From CAVPOO01 sp963707015 (GTDB lineage: Bacteria > Pseudomonadota > Gammaproteobacteria > Thiohalobacterales > Thiohalobacteraceae): 64,000 bases of DNA. The stretch is from positions 326,109-390,108 of the forward strand of contig CAVPOO010000021.1 of NCBI GenBank assembly GCA_963707015.1. The letters are read 5' to 3'. The notes under the pieces are model-generated. The model was not told where the DNA came from and searched no databases. It was given only the letters and a program-made list of their open reading frames with translations. The stretch's first letter is position 1, and every line of letters starts with the position of its first letter. Both the position numbers and the translations under genes were made by a program. This document shows positions 62,514 to 64,000 of the stretch, in pieces.

Positions 62514-63044
62514 ATGTCTGATTCACATGAGTCCACGTCCACCCGCCGGATCGGCAAGGGGATGATTGTCGCAGCCTGGGTCCTCGGCCTGACGCTGCTG
62601 ACATTCCTGTTCAGCGGCTTCCTGGACCGCCAGCGAAACCCGAACCAGCAGCTGGTGAGCCGCATCAGTGAGGACGGAATCCCCGAGGTTGCCCTCAAAC
62701 GCAACCGCTACGGGCACTATCTCGCAAGCGGTCACATCAATGGCCAGCCGGTACGTTTTCTGCTGGACACCGGTGCCAGCGATGTCGTAATCCCCGGCCC
62801 CCTCGCCGAGCACCTTCAACTCAGGAAGGGTCTGCCCGTGACATACCAGACAGCCAACGGCACCATCACCGGCTACCGGACACTTCTCGACTCGGTCGCA
62901 CTTGGACCATTGCACCTGAGACAGGTCCCTGCCAGTATCAACCCGTATTTTCAGTCGGACGACATTCTCCTGGGCATGAGCGTTTTGAAACACCTCGAGT
63001 TCACCCAGCGTGGCGATACACTCACGTTGCGACCGCTCAACTAA
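62514..63044 (+). CDS. Membrane-anchored retropepsin-like aspartic protease (clan AA)
   Basis: A 176-residue protein with one N-terminal membrane segment (about 17-36) and a periplasmic aspartic-protease domain of about 120 residues. The catalytic motif is LLDTGASDVVIP, flanked by ASGHINGQPVRF and the flap-like TANGTITGYR; the second family motif is ILLGMSVLKHLEF. Active dimers are expected. It corresponds to the TIGR02281 family; substrates are not known. The ATG at 62514 gives a short positively charged N-terminus. Confidence 0.88.
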   Translation: MSDSHESTSTRRIGKGMIVAAWVLGLTLLTFLFSGFLDRQRNPNQQLVSRISEDGIPEVALKRNRYGHYLASGHINGQPVRFLLDTGASDVVIPGPLAEHLQLRKGLPVTYQTANGTITGYRTLLDSVALGPLHLRQVPASINPYFQSDDILLGMSVLKHLEFTQRGDTLTLRPLN

Positions 63045-63080
63045 CAGTCCCGGCAACATCCCGCTTGGCCAGGAGCCGCA

Positions 63081-64000
63081 ATGGGTGATCTCGTTACGGA
63101 GCTGACCGACTGGACGGGGCAGCTCGCGGGCGTTCTGTGGGGGAATCCGCTGACGCTCGTCACCCTGCTGGGCACAGGGCTCTATCTGACCCTGCGCATG
63201 CGCTTCATCCAGATCCGCGGTTTCCGGCATTCCATGGCACTGATCAGCGGCCGCTACAGCGACCCGCGACATCAGGGCGAGGTCTCTCACTTTCAGGCCC
63301 TGTCGACGGCGCTGTCTGCCACCGTGGGTACCGGCAACATCGCCGGTGTGGCGACTGCGATCTCGCTGGGCGGCCCCGGCGCACTGTTCTGGATGTGGGT
63401 GACGGCGGTCATCGGCATGGCCACCAAGTTCACAGAATGCACCCTGGCACTGCGATTCCGGGAGGTCACCGGGAAAGGAGAGATTGCCGGCGGACCGATG
63501 TACACCCTGCTGCACGGCCTCGACATGCGACGCACCGCTATGCTCTTCGCGGCCTTTGCGCTGGTCGCATCCTTCGGGATCGGCAACATGGTGCAGGCCA
63601 ACTCCGTGGTCGATGGCCTGGCGTACATCTATCCCCAGCTCAGAGAACTTGGCTGGCTGGTCGGCGTCATGCTTGGCATTCTGGTTGCCCTGGTCATCAT
63701 CGGCGGCGTCAAGCGCATTGCCCGCGTTGCCAGCATACTGGTCCCTTTCATGGCCGCGCTGTACGTGGCAGCCGCGCTGTTTGTACTGGCAAATCATGCC
63801 AGCGTCATACCCGCGGCCTTGCTGACGGTGTTCAAACATGCCCTCAATCCCTGGGCCGTCGGGGGCGCCGCGGTCGGTGAAGCCATCCGCTGGGGAGTCG
63901 CGCGTGGTCTGTTTTCCAACGAGGCAGGACTGGGTTCATCACCGATGGCCCATGCCGCAGCCAGAACCAACGAACCGGTACGCGAAGGCCTGGTGGCGAT
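63081..64000 (+). CDS. Sodium:alanine symporter, AGCS family (3' end outside window)
   Basis: About 306 residues visible of an expected 450. Membrane segments start near residue 15. The family signature is VGTGNIAGVATAISLGGPGALFWMW near residue 75, followed by the GEIAGGPMY and GNMVQANS segments and RWGVARGLFSNEAGLGSSP. It transports Ala or Gly with Na+. AGGAG precedes the ATG. It is 37 bp after the aspartic protease gene, on the same strand. Confidence 0.93.
   Translation, partial: MGDLVTELTDWTGQLAGVLWGNPLTLVTLLGTGLYLTLRMRFIQIRGFRHSMALISGRYSDPRHQGEVSHFQALSTALSATVGTGNIAGVATAISLGGPGALFWMWVTAVIGMATKFTECTLALRFREVTGKGEIAGGPMYTLLHGLDMRRTAMLFAAFALVASFGIGNMVQANSVVDGLAYIYPQLRELGWLVGVMLGILVALVIIGGVKRIARVASILVPFMAALYVAAALFVLANHASVIPAALLTVFKHALNPWAVGGAAVGEAIRWGVARGLFSNEAGLGSSPMAHAAARTNEPVREGLVA

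Noticed and set aside
62523..63839. 438-residue open frame on minus over the aspartic protease and symporter
   Set aside because: Antisense to two recognisable genes; composition is that of a GC-rich shadow.

Overview
The window is GC-rich, gene-dense chromosomal DNA from a gammaproteobacterium, probably an uncultivated or environmental halotolerant lineage. Gammaproteobacterial markers are RNase T with the exact E. coli active-site spacing, monothiol GrxD, a CGFS-type glutaredoxin, class II PyrC and a PhoB/PhoR pair. An amidotransferase for the osmolyte N-acetylglutaminylglutamine amide points to osmotic stress. I cannot name a genus. No rRNA, tRNA, prophage, transposase or CRISPR array is visible.

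Layout. 1-3178 (minus): pyruvate dehydrogenase E1alpha-E1beta-E2, with E2 running off the left edge. 3387-7746 (plus): an M17 aminopeptidase, pyrC, rnt and an unknown protein. 8070-10439 (minus): a PepSY protein and a PhoP/PhoQ-like two-component system. 10809-14315: TerC, a CaCA exchanger, a tandem UspA protein and grxD. 14475-17796 (minus): hydantoinase B translationally coupled to asnO. 18005-20902 (plus): a urate-oxidase-N-like membrane protein, then argD-argF.

From about 21 kb to 60 kb most genes deal with phosphate, polyphosphate or phosphoryl groups. They include ppx, a PstS-like protein, phoB-phoR, ppk1, a Na/Pi symporter with a PhoU tail, a CHAD protein next to an orphan ParA, a full pst operon (pstS-phoU-pstC-pstA-pstB1-pstB2), a SixA-Nudix fusion, a CofD-like protein, a metallophosphoesterase, a P-loop NTPase, Pit with its DUF47 partner, a two-domain PPK2 and a 2-phosphoglycerate-kinase-like protein. 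Three well-formed Pho boxes (upstream of phoB, of the solitary pstS and of the pst operon) tie the uptake genes to PhoB. Uptake (Pst, Pit, NptA), storage (PPK1), use (PPX, PPK2) and sensing (PhoBR, PhoU modules) are therefore gathered in about 40 kb. The same stretch holds three CorC/HlyC-type CBS membrane proteins and CBS-domain proteins beside an ArsB/NhaD permease. The right end carries egtC-egtB-like genes, a membrane-anchored aspartic protease and a truncated Na/alanine symporter.

The main unusual features are as follows. (1) The two PstB ATPases have complementary degenerate motifs, predicting an asymmetric heterodimer. (2) PhoU is fused to a dead low-molecular-weight-phosphatase-like domain and carries a one-base frameshift; the CofD-like gene has a second frameshift. 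(3) Four intergenic arrays are built of 7-bp units, one bounded by inverted repeats and filling a divergent promoter region. (4) A hairpin MITE-like element occurs in three copies, each abutting a stop codon. (5) A second small element has 18-bp perfect terminal repeats and a CTAG duplication, and a solo end of it forms the shared stop codons of two convergent genes. (6) A CHAD-ParA-lysine-rich HhH cluster may handle polyphosphate granules.
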